Positions 51,947-60,468 of a stretch of 64,000 nucleotides of DNA are shown piece after piece (positions within the stretch are counted from its first letter, which is position 1; every line of letters starts with the position of its first letter). This DNA comes from Actinomadura coerulea. Lineage in GTDB: Bacteria > Actinomycetota > Actinomycetes > Streptosporangiales > Streptosporangiaceae. Location of the stretch: the NCBI RefSeq assembly GCF_014208105.1, contig NZ_JACHMQ010000001.1:6634001-6698000 (forward strand), read 5' to 3'. Under the pieces are notes generated by a model. That model made no database searches, was not told where the DNA came from, and saw nothing but the letters and a program-made list of their open reading frames with translations. A program made the position numbers and the translations under genes.

Positions 51947-53149
51947 TCAGGCGATGTCAGGCTCCTCCTGGGCCCGCGCCTTCTTGGCGCGGGCCTTCCT
52001 GATCTGCTCCTTCGTCTTCTGCTCGACGAAGATGAGGCCGACCGCCAGTGCTCCCAGGCAGACCAGGAGATACCCGGCGATCGTGTCCTGCGTGAACTTC
52101 GGGGGCTTCTGGCCTGCGACCAGAGTCCCCCAGAACAGGCCCAGCAGCGGCTTGGCCGGCTGGAGCTGAGCGTGTGCGGAGATGCTCAAGCCCCGCTTCC
52201 AGGCGGCGCTCGAGCACAGCGCGCTGATCGTGGCCAGCGTGCCGACGCTCAGGGCGCCGACCGTGGACCACACGCTGTGCTGGCCGACCTGCGTCGGGCC
52301 GCCGGCCCACAGGAAGAGCAGGAACAGCGCCGGAACCGAGACCAGCCCCTTCAGGGCACTGGCCGTCAGCACGGCCTCCTTCCGGGTGCCGGCCTTCGCC
52401 TCGGCCTCCTTGACGGCGATGGCCGCCAGCTCGGCCTCCTCGGCGGTGCCGGCCGCCAGTTCGGCCTTCCTGGCGGCGCTGACCGCCAGTTCGGCCTCCT
52501 TGGCGAACTCCTCCTCCAGGCGGCCCAGACCGGTGAAGATCCGCGCCATGGCCCAGTACATCATCCCGTTGAGGACGACGCTCAGGATCCCGATGGGCGA
52601 GAGTTGCCAGGCCGCCATGCCGTACAGGAGCGTGGCGCCGGTGCCCGAGACGAGCACCCACCCGACTATCTGCCAGTTCTTGCGTCCCGACACCAGGGCC
52701 GCGATCATCGGCCCCACCATCAGGGCCAGCACCGCGACCATCGCGTAGGGCATGTGGTGCAGCGCTTCCTGCCCGCTCCAGATGCTGACCGGTGAGGTGC
52801 ATCCGAAGATGAGCGCCGAGCGCTTGACCCGCCTGTCGACCTGCCGCCACTTGGGACGGACGACCAGCCAGAGGGCCGTGCACGCCGCGACGTCGGTCAG
52901 GAAGGCGGTCACGAAGGCGGGCATGCCCGTCGCTCCCGACTTCAGGAGCAGGACGTTGTTGCCGGTGCCGACGACCATCGCCGCCACGGCGACCGTCCAC
53001 GCGATGGCCGGGCGCCGCCTCTTGGCGGGTCCGGTCACCTCGTTGGTCAGCCACTCGCGGGCGAGCTTCACCCGCCGCGGCACGAAGCCGCAGATGGTGA
53101 GGATGAACGCGAGCGCGCGAGCGCGTTCGCGGCTTTCGAGGTTCCTCAA
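51947..53149 (-). CDS. EamA/DMT-type membrane transporter with five 10-residue tandem repeats
   Basis: A 400-aa protein with about ten helices in two halves of the drug/metabolite transporter type. Between the halves, residues 216-265 are five 10-residue units of the form AKEAELAVSA / ARKAELAAGT / AEEAELAAIA, likely a helical cytoplasmic rod. The start is TTG 53149 with AAAGGAGG 8 bases upstream, in a hairpin-rich leader. The C-terminal tail is basic (EQIRKARAKKARAQEEP). Some lanthipeptide- or antibiotic-cluster EamA transporters have this shape, but no substrate can be named. Confidence 0.78.
   Translation of the reverse strand: MRNLESRERARALAFILTICGFVPRRVKLAREWLTNEVTGPAKRRRPAIAWTVAVAAMVVGTGNNVLLLKSGATGMPAFVTAFLTDVAACTALWLVVRPKWRQVDRRVKRSALIFGCTSPVSIWSGQEALHHMPYAMVAVLALMVGPMIAALVSGRKNWQIVGWVLVSGTGATLLYGMAAWQLSPIGILSVVLNGMMYWAMARIFTGLGRLEEEFAKEAELAVSAARKAELAAGTAEEAELAAIAVKEAEAKAGTRKEAVLTASALKGLVSVPALFLLFLWAGGPTQVGQHSVWSTVGALSVGTLATISALCSSAAWKRGLSISAHAQLQPAKPLLGLFWGTLVAGQKPPKFTQDTIAGYLLVCLGALAVGLIFVEQKTKEQIRKARAKKARAQEEPDIA
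52355..52504 (-). repeat. Five tandem 30-bp repeats coding a 10-residue motif
   Basis: Residues 216-265 of the EamA-type gene, with units sharing GCGGAGGCCGAACTGGC-like cores on the coding strand. Four of five units keep the EAE/KAE core; the last two diverge. Such arrays change length by slippage. Confidence 0.75.
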
Positions 53150-53260
53150 AGGGACCCCCTCCTTTGTGAGTGGTGCTCACGAGGAGGTCCGGGGTCTTCA
53201 ATCCCGGTCCTCCTCGCTGCACCCGATTGACGGGCGCAACTCGAAGACCGGGATCGGTCC
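53147..53260 (-). promoter_or_regulatory. Hairpin-rich leader of the EamA-type gene
   Basis: Three stacked inverted repeats precede the TTG start: AAAGG/CCTTT (53148-53152 with 53161-53165), GTGAG/CTCAC (53166-53170 with 53176-53180), and a 13-bp stem 53181-53193 with 53203-53215 (one mismatch). The first sequesters the ribosome site, suggesting translational or attenuation control. Confidence 0.5.
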
Positions 53261-53635
53261 TATTTTGTCGAGTTACGTAAGGCCGAACGTAACACAAGGG
53301 CCGGACGGTGTCGGCTGGTATTCTGGTCGGCGTGCAAGCCCCTCGATTCACGCGGCGGACTCTTCACCCGTCGGCAGGGGCGCATGGGAGGCGGCGACCC
53401 GGCCCTGTGGTTGAGAAACCCTTTGTGAGGCAGGGCCGGGCCGTCGTTTTCCCAGTTCAGCCGATCGGTAGGAAAATATCCTTCGAGTGATGCGGCATTG
53501 GGTGCGTCCGTGAAAGGTGCCGATCCGCAACCCGGCTCCCGTGACCGGATTCGGTCGCGGGCTCTCCCGGGGGGCGGAGGAATCACAGGAATGATGCGGG
53601 CATGGCGTACCATGCCCGCATCGGGAAAAGGAACG
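53261..53635. other. Gene-free region between EamA-type gene and epimerase
   Basis: About 375 bases with no supported gene. A short plus-strand frame (53308-53490) has no ribosome site. AT-rich stretches near 53265-53290 and 53470-53500 may be promoters. Confidence 0.45.
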
Positions 53636-54598
53636 TCAGGGGTTCACGACGGCCAGTGACGAATGGCTGGCGAACCAGGCGATCGTGTCGGTCAATCCGG
53701 CTCTCAAGCTCACGCGCGGCTCCCAGTCGAGCGCCCGGCGGGCCAGGCCGATGTCGGGGCGCCGCCTCGTGGGATCCTCCTCGCGGGCGCCGAGATGATG
53801 GATCGGCGACCGCGAGTCGCACAGCTCCCGGATGAGCTCGGCGATGGCGACGACCGGCAGCTCGTCGGGATTCCCGATGTTCATCGGCCCCGCGTGCCCG
53901 GCCAGGGCCGCTTTGACCAGGGCTTTCGCGGTGTCGTCCACATGGCACAGCGAACGCGTCTGCCGCCCGGTGCCGTGCACGGTGATGGGCCGTCCGGCCA
54001 GCGCCTGGCGGATGAAGGTGGGCACGAGCCGGCCGTCCTCCGCCCGCATGCGGCTGCCGTAGGTGTTGAAGATGCGCAGCACCGTGGTGTCGACGTCGTA
54101 CACGGTCCGGTACGCCTCGCAGGCCGCCTCGCCGAACCGTTTCCCCTCGTCATATGAGGAGCGCGGCCCCATGGGGTTCACATTGCCGTGGTACGACTCC
54201 GTCTGCGGGTGCACGGATGGGTCGCCGTAGACCTCGCTGCTCGACGCGTACACATATCGGGCGCCTTTCTCCCGGGCGAAGTCCAGGGTGTTGAGCGTGC
54301 CGAGGGATCCGACACGGAGGGTCTCCACCGGACGTGCCAGATAGTCGACCGGACTGGGCAGCGAGGCGAGGTGCACCACGGCCCCGACCGCGCCGGCCAG
54401 GTCGAGAGGTTCGTTGATGTCGTGTTCGATGAGTGCGAACCCGGGCCGGTCCGCCAGATGTGCCACGTTATGGGGTCCACTGGTGGCGAAGTTGTCCACG
54501 CAGTACACCCGGCACTCCATGTCCAACAGCAGTTCACACAGATGTGACCCGATGAAGCCGCTTCCCCCGATTACTGCGACGGACGATAATGAGTTCAC
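53636..54598 (-). CDS. NAD-dependent epimerase/dehydratase (UDP-glucuronate decarboxylase-like)
   Basis: A 320-aa extended SDR with GGSGFIGSHL (NAD site), SSSEVYGDP with active Ser/Thr region, and YDEGKRFGE (Tyr-x-x-x-Lys). The pattern TYGSRMRAEDGRLVPTFIRQ and SLCHVDDTAKAL match UXS-type enzymes that make UDP-xylose, but dTDP/GDP-sugar epimerases share it. Last in a three-gene minus-strand set (55298 and 54611 upstream). It would supply an activated sugar for the downstream glycosyltransferases. Confidence 0.9.
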   Translation of the reverse strand: MNSLSSVAVIGGSGFIGSHLCELLLDMECRVYCVDNFATSGPHNVAHLADRPGFALIEHDINEPLDLAGAVGAVVHLASLPSPVDYLARPVETLRVGSLGTLNTLDFAREKGARYVYASSSEVYGDPSVHPQTESYHGNVNPMGPRSSYDEGKRFGEAACEAYRTVYDVDTTVLRIFNTYGSRMRAEDGRLVPTFIRQALAGRPITVHGTGRQTRSLCHVDDTAKALVKAALAGHAGPMNIGNPDELPVVAIAELIRELCDSRSPIHHLGAREEDPTRRRPDIGLARRALDWEPRVSLRAGLTDTIAWFASHSSLAVVNP

Positions 54599-54610
54599 CT
54601 ATGCCACCCT

Positions 54611-55273
54611 CTACTGAGTGCCGGATCCACGTTCTGCACGGATGAAGTCGATGATCACGTCGATGTCCGGGTCATAGCCGCCCGCCGTGGCGACGCGGAG
54701 CGAGGGAGCCGCGAGCGACGGCTCCTCCCATCCGCTCGCGGCGCCGCCGGTTCCTCCTCGCCGGGCCAGCGCCGCCCGCCGCGTACCGGGACCGTCGGGC
54801 TGCTCGCGGAGCCGCGCGGCCACGCGCCGGCGGGCCAGCCCGGGATCGATCACGCAGTGCACGAGCCTGACGTCCGCCCCGGCCTTGAGCGAGTCCAGCC
54901 CGAGGCGCCACCTCCGATGCTGGAAGGCCGCCTCGGCCACGACCGACACCTTCGAGGAGAGCAGCAGGTCCACCGTCTGGAAGAAGGCGTCGAAGGCCAT
55001 GCGCGCGACGGACTCCTTGCCGGCGACGCCGAGGTCGTGCCCGAAGGTGTGGAAGATGCCCTCGTTGATGGCGTCGCGCGACACGAGGGGGCACGGCAGC
55101 GTCCGCGCGAGCAGGCCCGCCAGGGTCGTCTTGCCCGAGCCGGGAGGCCCGCTCACGACGACGAGGGTCGGACGGTACGCGCCGGCGGGCGCCGTACCGG
55201 ACGTCCCGGCCGGTGCCTTGGAGGCGCCTGCCGGGGCCTCGTCCGCGCCTTCGCCCTGGTCGCCGTGCTCCAC
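54611..55273 (-). CDS. P-loop kinase-like ATPase (AAA/zeta-like)
   Basis: A 220-aa protein. After a low-complexity PAGASKAPAGTS region, Walker A SGPPGSGKTTLAGLLA is at residue 40, followed by LVSRDAINEG and VVAEAAFQHRRWRLGL. This suits small-molecule kinases such as chloramphenicol- or shikimate-type P-loop phosphotransferases, or zeta-toxin relatives. The low-complexity N-terminus may be spurious; a later start near YRPTLVVV is possible. 12 bases upstream of the epimerase. Confidence 0.75.
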   Translation of the reverse strand: MEHGDQGEGADEAPAGASKAPAGTSGTAPAGAYRPTLVVVSGPPGSGKTTLAGLLARTLPCPLVSRDAINEGIFHTFGHDLGVAGKESVARMAFDAFFQTVDLLLSSKVSVVAEAAFQHRRWRLGLDSLKAGADVRLVHCVIDPGLARRRVAARLREQPDGPGTRRAALARRGGTGGAASGWEEPSLAAPSLRVATAGGYDPDIDVIIDFIRAERGSGTQ

Positions 55274-55297
55274 TTCGTCGAACCCTCCCCTCGATCC

Positions 55298-56374
55298 TCA
55301 GCCGAGCGCGTCCGGCGGCGGGCCGGCCTCGTCCGCCCAGGCGACGGGCAGCCGGTCCCGCGGCACGGTGAGCCGCGGCGGCCCTCCCATGGGCGCGAAG
55401 CCCACGCCCAGCCACGTTCCCGCCGTGATCACGGCGTCGCCCGTGCCGCCCGCTGCCGACGCCGCGGCGGTCCCGTCGTGCAGGAACCGCAGGTCGGCGC
55501 CGACGCCGGCGGCGTCGCGGATCGCGCGCAGCAGCGCGGGAGCACCCGCCGCGAGGCATCCGTAGATCCCCTGCCCGTCGTCGGCGGGCAGCCCGTCCCG
55601 CACGAACGAGGCGACGCTGACGATGACGCGGATCCGCTTGGCCGTCGGGTCCGCGACGTCCCGCACCGCCTCGGCCAGCGCGGCGCCGACGGCGGACTCG
55701 ACGGTGCCGGGCAGGCGGGGTGCGGGCCCGGCACGGAGGTGGCGGAGGCGCCGCAGGGTGCGGCCGTGGCGTTCCGCGACGGCGGTCCTGATGCTGGTGT
55801 GGCCCAGGTCGGCCACCACCGCGGCCTCAGTGCCGGAGCTCGCGGGCAGGTGCCGGGCCGCGCCGATGAGCGGGGCGAGCTCCGGCCGGGGCGGCAGGGC
55901 CACGGGGCACGGGTGCGGAGCGAGACCGGCGGTCGCCCTCGCTCCCTCCAGGACGAGCGGGCCGCACGCGCCCGCCAGCAGGCCGCCGGCGAGCCATACG
56001 CGCTCGACGGTCGTCCACCGGGCGAGGAAGTCCCGGCGGTACGGCGTGCTCCCCTGGCGTGCGGCGGTGGCCGGGTCGCGCAGCGTCGCGATCAGCGCTC
56101 CGAGACGCGTCCCGAAGGCGTGCAGCACGGCGGCGGCCGAGCGCGCCGAATCCGCGTCGGACGACGCCGCGGCGCGGGCGAGGTCGTCCGCCAGGCGGTC
56201 CCTCCGCAGGCCGGTCAGCCCGAGGCCGGCGGCCAGGGCGTGCAGGGCGTCGCGGGAGCACGCGTCCTCCGCGAGCCGCCCTTCGACGCCGATCGACCCG
56301 GCGGGGCCGAGGACGACGTGGTTCAGGGACGCTTCGCCGGTGAGGTCCCGGAGGCGGTCGGACGTCTCGGTCAC
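55298..56374 (-). CDS. FGGY/BadF-like sugar-kinase-fold protein
   Basis: A 358-aa protein of the actin/hexokinase ATPase superfamily. VVADLGHTSIRTAVA is the phosphate-1 loop, HDGTAAASAAGG the second, and VITAGTWLGVGFAP resembles the GTW stretch of rhamnulokinase. The N-terminal half is atypical: helical and Ala/Arg-rich. It may phosphorylate a sugar intermediate of the adjacent cluster. Start ATG 56374; the HAD gene is divergent. Confidence 0.7.
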   Translation of the reverse strand: MTETSDRLRDLTGEASLNHVVLGPAGSIGVEGRLAEDACSRDALHALAAGLGLTGLRRDRLADDLARAAASSDADSARSAAAVLHAFGTRLGALIATLRDPATAARQGSTPYRRDFLARWTTVERVWLAGGLLAGACGPLVLEGARATAGLAPHPCPVALPPRPELAPLIGAARHLPASSGTEAAVVADLGHTSIRTAVAERHGRTLRRLRHLRAGPAPRLPGTVESAVGAALAEAVRDVADPTAKRIRVIVSVASFVRDGLPADDGQGIYGCLAAGAPALLRAIRDAAGVGADLRFLHDGTAAASAAGGTGDAVITAGTWLGVGFAPMGGPPRLTVPRDRLPVAWADEAGPPPDALG

Positions 56375-56451
56375 GGTGTTCTCCGGTGGTCGTCCGCGAG
56401 CGCCGTGCGCCGGGTCGTCGCGCGCTTCGCGGCCGGGGCTATCGTCGCGGC

Positions 56452-57291
56452 GTGACGTCCTCGCCCCCGCCTCCCGCCCACCCGGCCGCGCGGCCGCGAC
56501 TGATCGCGACCGACCTCGACGGCACGCTGCTGGGGGACGGGGGCGCCGTCAGCGCGCGCAACGCCGCCGCACTGCGCCGGGCGGCGGACGCCGGCGCCGG
56601 AGTGGTGCTGGTGACCGGACGGTCGCAGCACCGGCTCGGAAAGGTCTACTCCCAGCTCGGTGCCCGGTACCTGGCGATATGCGCCAACGGCGGGGTGGTG
56701 TACGACCCTGCGGGGGAGCGGGTGCTCGCCTGCCGGCCGATGCCTCCCGCGCACGTCCGGCGGGTGTGCGCGCTGCTCCGCGAGCGGGTGCCCGAGGTGG
56801 TCTTCGCCGCGCACGTGGAGTGCGGCGGCCGGGTCCTGCACGAGCCCGGCTGGCCCCGGAACCGGAAGGCCGCGGACGCCCCGCCGCCGACCGTGCTGCC
56901 GGACGTGACCGGCGGGCCGGTGGTGAAGCTCCAGGCGCGCGCCCCCGGGCGCGAGCCGGAATCGTTCGTGGCGCTGGTGGCCGCGACCGTCGGCGATCTG
57001 GTCGAGGTGACCCGGCAGGGGTACCTCGGGCTGGTCGAGATGAGCCGGCGGGGGGTGACGAAGGGCAGCGCCCTCGCCGCCGTCGCCGGCGAGCTGGCGA
57101 TCCCGGCGGCCGACGTCCTGGTGTTCGGCGACATGCCCAACGACGTTCCGATGATGCTGTGGGCCGGACGGTCGGTCGCCGTGGCCAACGCGCACGCGGA
57201 GGTGCGGGCCGCGGCCACGGACGTGACGCTCGCCAACGTCGAGGACGGCGTCGGCGTGTACCTGGAACGCCTGCTGGACGGGCGCGCCTGA
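56452..57291 (+). CDS. HAD-family phosphatase (Cof type)
   Basis: A 279-aa phosphatase: motif I LIATDLDGTLLGDGG (nucleophile Asp), motif II VLVTGRS, motif III Lys at TKGSALAAVAGELAI and motif IV VFGDMPNDVPMM. Cof-type caps suit sugar phosphates or phosphoglycolate-like substrates. The GTG start lacks an obvious ribosome site and may be leaderless. It is the only plus-strand gene of the cluster and faces the P-loop kinase at 57371. Confidence 0.9.
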   Translation: MTSSPPPPAHPAARPRLIATDLDGTLLGDGGAVSARNAAALRRAADAGAGVVLVTGRSQHRLGKVYSQLGARYLAICANGGVVYDPAGERVLACRPMPPAHVRRVCALLRERVPEVVFAAHVECGGRVLHEPGWPRNRKAADAPPPTVLPDVTGGPVVKLQARAPGREPESFVALVAATVGDLVEVTRQGYLGLVEMSRRGVTKGSALAAVAGELAIPAADVLVFGDMPNDVPMMLWAGRSVAVANAHAEVRAAATDVTLANVEDGVGVYLERLLDGRA

Positions 57292-57370
57292 CCCGGGCGG
57301 ACCCGCCGGAGGCCGTTCCCGGCGGTCGCGGCCGCCGCGGCCCGGCCCGGGGCGGCCGCGTCGTGACCGC

Positions 57371-58042
57371 CTACTGCTCAAGGCCGAACGCCGCGGAGAC
57401 TCGCCGTGCAAGGTCGTCCTCGGTGACCGCGGGGTCCACCCTGAGCCCGTTCAGGCCCAGGTCCCGGGTCTGCTCGGTGAGCCGCTCGGTGAACATGGCG
57501 TCGCGCTGGAGCAGGTTCCGCAGCGCGTGCCCCGGGTCGCCGGTCTTGGCGACGAACCCCCACGCGGGGCCGCCGCGGCCGTCGAACACCGCCTCGCGGA
57601 ACCCGGGGGTGGGCAGCAGCCACACGGCGCGGCTCATCTCGGTGAGCAGGGGCCGGACGAGGCCGGGCAGCAGCCGGAAGCCCTCGGCCAGCACCGGGCG
57701 GTCGGCGGGAAGGGCGAGGAGGTCCTCGACGATCAGGCCGAACCCCTCGCCCCGGTACCAGTGGAAGGTGTCGAGCATCTCGCGCGGGCTCCTGGACACC
57801 CACCGCTGGTCCATGTCCATGGCCGCGAACTCGCGCAGGTAGGGGGCCTCCTCCGCGGGCAACCGCCGGGCGTGGTCGGGCATGACCGCGTCGGTGTCGT
57901 ACAACCGCATCCCGTACCGGTCGGCGATGCGCCGCGCGATGGTGGACTTCCCGGCCCCGCTGCCGCCGCCGATCCAGTAGACGTGCCGCAACCGCTCCCG
58001 CGCGACGTCGGGGTGGGTCCCTTCGTTCAGGGCAGAGTGCAT
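57371..58042 (-). CDS. P-loop small-molecule kinase-like protein
   Basis: A 223-aa protein with Walker A YWIGGGSGAGKSTIARRIA near residue 25, LYDTDAVMPDHARRLP and an LAEGFRLLPGLV Walker-B-like strand. It resembles adenylylsulfate/uridine-type kinases and aminoglycoside self-resistance P-loop proteins, but no subfamily fits cleanly. It ends the co-directional block, 21 bases after the glycosyltransferase stop. Confidence 0.75.
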   Translation of the reverse strand: MHSALNEGTHPDVARERLRHVYWIGGGSGAGKSTIARRIADRYGMRLYDTDAVMPDHARRLPAEEAPYLREFAAMDMDQRWVSRSPREMLDTFHWYRGEGFGLIVEDLLALPADRPVLAEGFRLLPGLVRPLLTEMSRAVWLLPTPGFREAVFDGRGGPAWGFVAKTGDPGHALRNLLQRDAMFTERLTEQTRDLGLNGLRVDPAVTEDDLARRVSAAFGLEQ

Positions 58043-58063
58043 TCGTCGGCTCCTCGCGAGTGC

Positions 58064-59248
58064 CTATCGGCTTGAGGTCTCGCCGCCGCCGCGGCGGTCG
58101 GCGGTCTGGTACAGGTCAGCGTACTGACGGGCTATCCCGCTCCAGGCGTACTCGCTGACGCGCCCGTCGGCGGCCGGACCCAGCTCGCCGCGCAGGGCCG
58201 CGAGCATGTGCTTCTGGAAGCCGGCGACGTCGTAGGGGGACACCGAGGGGACGTCGGGGAAGTCGTTCAGGATCTCCGGGACCTGGTCGGTGACGACCAG
58301 AGGGCAGCGGCAGGCGATGGCCTCGAGGGCGACCATGCAGAACGTCTCCAGCAGGTTCGACGGCACGACGGTGACGTCGGCGGCCTGGTAGTACGCGGGC
58401 AGCTGCTGGTGGGGGACGAAGGACAGGAACGACACCGACGCTTCGACGCCGAGCCGCGCGGCGGCGCGTTGCAGGTCCTGCCGGAAGGGGCCGTCGCCGA
58501 CGACGAGCAGCCTGCTGTTCCCGACCTTCGCGCTGATGCCGGCGAACGCCGACAGCACGGTCTCGACGTTCTTGTCGGCGGCGAGGCGGCCCACGTAGAG
58601 CACGATCTTGGCGTCGGAGGGCAGCCCCAGCGTGCCGCGGGCCCGGGCGCGGTCGCCCGGGGCGAAGTGCTCCAGGTCGATCCCGGGCGGGATGACGGCC
58701 GACGGCGGCAGGCCCGCGTCCGTCAGCGCCTGGGCCTGCGCCTGGCCGATGGCCACGATCCTGGCTCCGGCGCGGATCCGGCTGATGCGCTCGGCCAGCA
58801 GTTCGTCCGCGCGCGCGTCGGTTCCGGTGGGAAGCCACCGGCCGACCCGTCCCCAGTGGGTGACGACGATCGGCCCGTCGACCCGGTCGAGCAGCGCTTC
58901 GGCGTCCTCGAGACCCTGGACGTGGATCACGTCCGCGCCGGCGAACTCCGGCAGCGCCGTGACCGCGGCCAGCCACCGGCGCCGCCGCAGGCGCCGGCCG
59001 AGCGCGCGCACCCCGCCCGGCGCGGACGCGATGGCGGTGTCGAGCCAGGTCGGCCAGCGCAGGTAGCGCGGATCGAGGTCGTCGAGGCCCGCGAAGTAGG
59101 CCATCCGCGGCCCGCCGACGAACAGGCTCACCTCGGTTCCGAGCGGGGGCAGCGCACGGGCGATCTGGATCATGCCGATCTGCCCCCCGGGCACGCCGGC
59201 CCGCCCGGGCACACCGGTCTGGCTCCTCATGATCATCAAGGTCTTCAC
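58064..59248 (-). CDS. Glycosyltransferase family 4 (GT-B)
   Basis: A 394-aa enzyme. The C-terminal GT1 domain has VLYVGRLAADKNVETVLSAF, LLVVGDGPFRQDL and EALACRCPLVVTD-type VALEAIACRCPLVV (E-x7-E motif). The N-terminal part has GGQIGMIQIARALPPLG. It would transfer a sugar from a nucleotide donor. Its GTG overlaps the stop of the arylsulfotransferase-like gene (GTGA). Likely attaches one of the cluster's sugars. Confidence 0.92.
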   Translation of the reverse strand: MKTLMIMRSQTGVPGRAGVPGGQIGMIQIARALPPLGTEVSLFVGGPRMAYFAGLDDLDPRYLRWPTWLDTAIASAPGGVRALGRRLRRRRWLAAVTALPEFAGADVIHVQGLEDAEALLDRVDGPIVVTHWGRVGRWLPTGTDARADELLAERISRIRAGARIVAIGQAQAQALTDAGLPPSAVIPPGIDLEHFAPGDRARARGTLGLPSDAKIVLYVGRLAADKNVETVLSAFAGISAKVGNSRLLVVGDGPFRQDLQRAAARLGVEASVSFLSFVPHQQLPAYYQAADVTVVPSNLLETFCMVALEAIACRCPLVVTDQVPEILNDFPDVPSVSPYDVAGFQKHMLAALRGELGPAADGRVSEYAWSGIARQYADLYQTADRRGGGETSSR

Positions 59249-60468
59249 GAACTCACCCGCTCCCCCGTCCCGGCCGCCGCCGGGGCACGTCCGGCCGGCT
59301 CCCCGGCGAGGACGCCGGCGGGCACCGCCGACATCCGGTAGATGGAGACCCGCCCGCGCTCGGCCCCGTACACCTCGACGGGCAGGGACATCTCCCAGCC
59401 GACCCGTCCGCCGTCCGTCAGTTCGAAGGCGGCGCCGGCCGTGGAGTTCGTGACCAGGACGCCGCCGTCCGGCAGCGGCTCGGCGCCGCCCGCGAGCGGG
59501 CAGAAGAACGACTCCGGCGGGGAGGCCGTCCAGCTCCACCCGATCTCGCCGGTGGCCGGATCCACCGCGACCAGGCGCGAGCGCCGCCTCTCCACGCCGT
59601 TGTCGAAGACCAGGATCCGGCCGTCCGGGAGCAGGGTGGGCTGGTGCGGCCTCGACAGCTCGCCGGGCCCCCACCACCACGCCACCCGGTCGCCCGCGCG
59701 GCCGATCACCGCGATGGCGTCGAGTTCCCGCATGCAGACCAGCAGGTCGCCCTGCGCCCAGAGGCCCGCCGGGTGGGCCGGCAGAACTTCGAGGGTGTTG
59801 GCGTGCAGCACGTCGCACGGTGACCCGGGAAGGGCGCGCAGGAGCCGCAGTGCGCGGCGCCGCTCTCCCGTATGGGTTCCCGTCCGCAGGATCTCCCGGG
59901 TCTCGGCGGCCGCCGCGTCCGGGACGCCGTCGCCGGGGACGGGCCATCCGCGCCGCCGGAACGCGGCGGCGCGCCGCCGTACCTCCGTGTCGATCAACCG
60001 GCGCAGGCCGGGGTCCGTCCGCAGGACGTCGTACAGCGACGCCTCACTCTCGACGACGCCGTCGGCGGAGACCGTCGTGACCAGGTTGTCGAGCACCACG
60101 TGGGCGGCCGGGCCGTCGCCCACACGGCGGGGCGCCTCGCCGAGGACCAGGACGGTGCCGTCGGCGTCGATCGCGAGATCGTGGTGCGCGGCCACGTCGC
60201 ACGCCCATTCCAGCCGCGAGTCGCGGGTGAGCTTGAGCAGCGCGCGCAGCGGCACGACCGCGAAGAGGCCGCCCGACCCGTCCATCTCGACGTGGTTCCA
60301 GCCGCGCAGGTAGCTCGGCGGGTCGTCCTCCGGGCGGGGCTGGCCGTGGGTGTGGCTCCAGGTGTGCAGGATCGTCCCGTCGCGGTCGATGACGTACGCC
60401 ATCGGCGTGGGATAGCTCGACGCGGGGGAGAACAGCAGGCCGCGCGGCTCGCCGGACCGCGGGCTCAC
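59245..60468 (-). CDS. Arylsulfotransferase (ASST)-like beta-propeller protein
   Basis: A 407-aa protein built of propeller-like repeats: VIDRDGTILHTWSHTHGQP, WNHVEMDGSGGLFAVV, HHDLAIDADGTVLVLGE, and WWWGPGELSRPHQPTLLPDGRILVFDN. His residues in these loops match ASST/PQQ-type folds. PAPS-independent ASSTs act in some nucleoside-antibiotic clusters, but the sequence here may be a non-enzymatic propeller. No secretion signal is seen, unlike bacterial periplasmic ASSTs. Coupled on both sides by GTGA overlaps. Confidence 0.75.
   Translation of the reverse strand: MSPRSGEPRGLLFSPASSYPTPMAYVIDRDGTILHTWSHTHGQPRPEDDPPSYLRGWNHVEMDGSGGLFAVVPLRALLKLTRDSRLEWACDVAAHHDLAIDADGTVLVLGEAPRRVGDGPAAHVVLDNLVTTVSADGVVESEASLYDVLRTDPGLRRLIDTEVRRRAAAFRRRGWPVPGDGVPDAAAAETREILRTGTHTGERRRALRLLRALPGSPCDVLHANTLEVLPAHPAGLWAQGDLLVCMRELDAIAVIGRAGDRVAWWWGPGELSRPHQPTLLPDGRILVFDNGVERRRSRLVAVDPATGEIGWSWTASPPESFFCPLAGGAEPLPDGGVLVTNSTAGAAFELTDGGRVGWEMSLPVEVYGAERGRVSIYRMSAVPAGVLAGEPAGRAPAAAGTGERVSS

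Noticed and set aside
52355..52504. CRISPR or intergenic minisatellite
   Set aside because: The 30-bp repeats lie in frame within a transporter gene and encode a 10-residue unit.
53308..53490. 60-codon plus-strand frame between EamA-type gene and epimerase
   Set aside because: No ribosome site, no family resemblance, low coding character.
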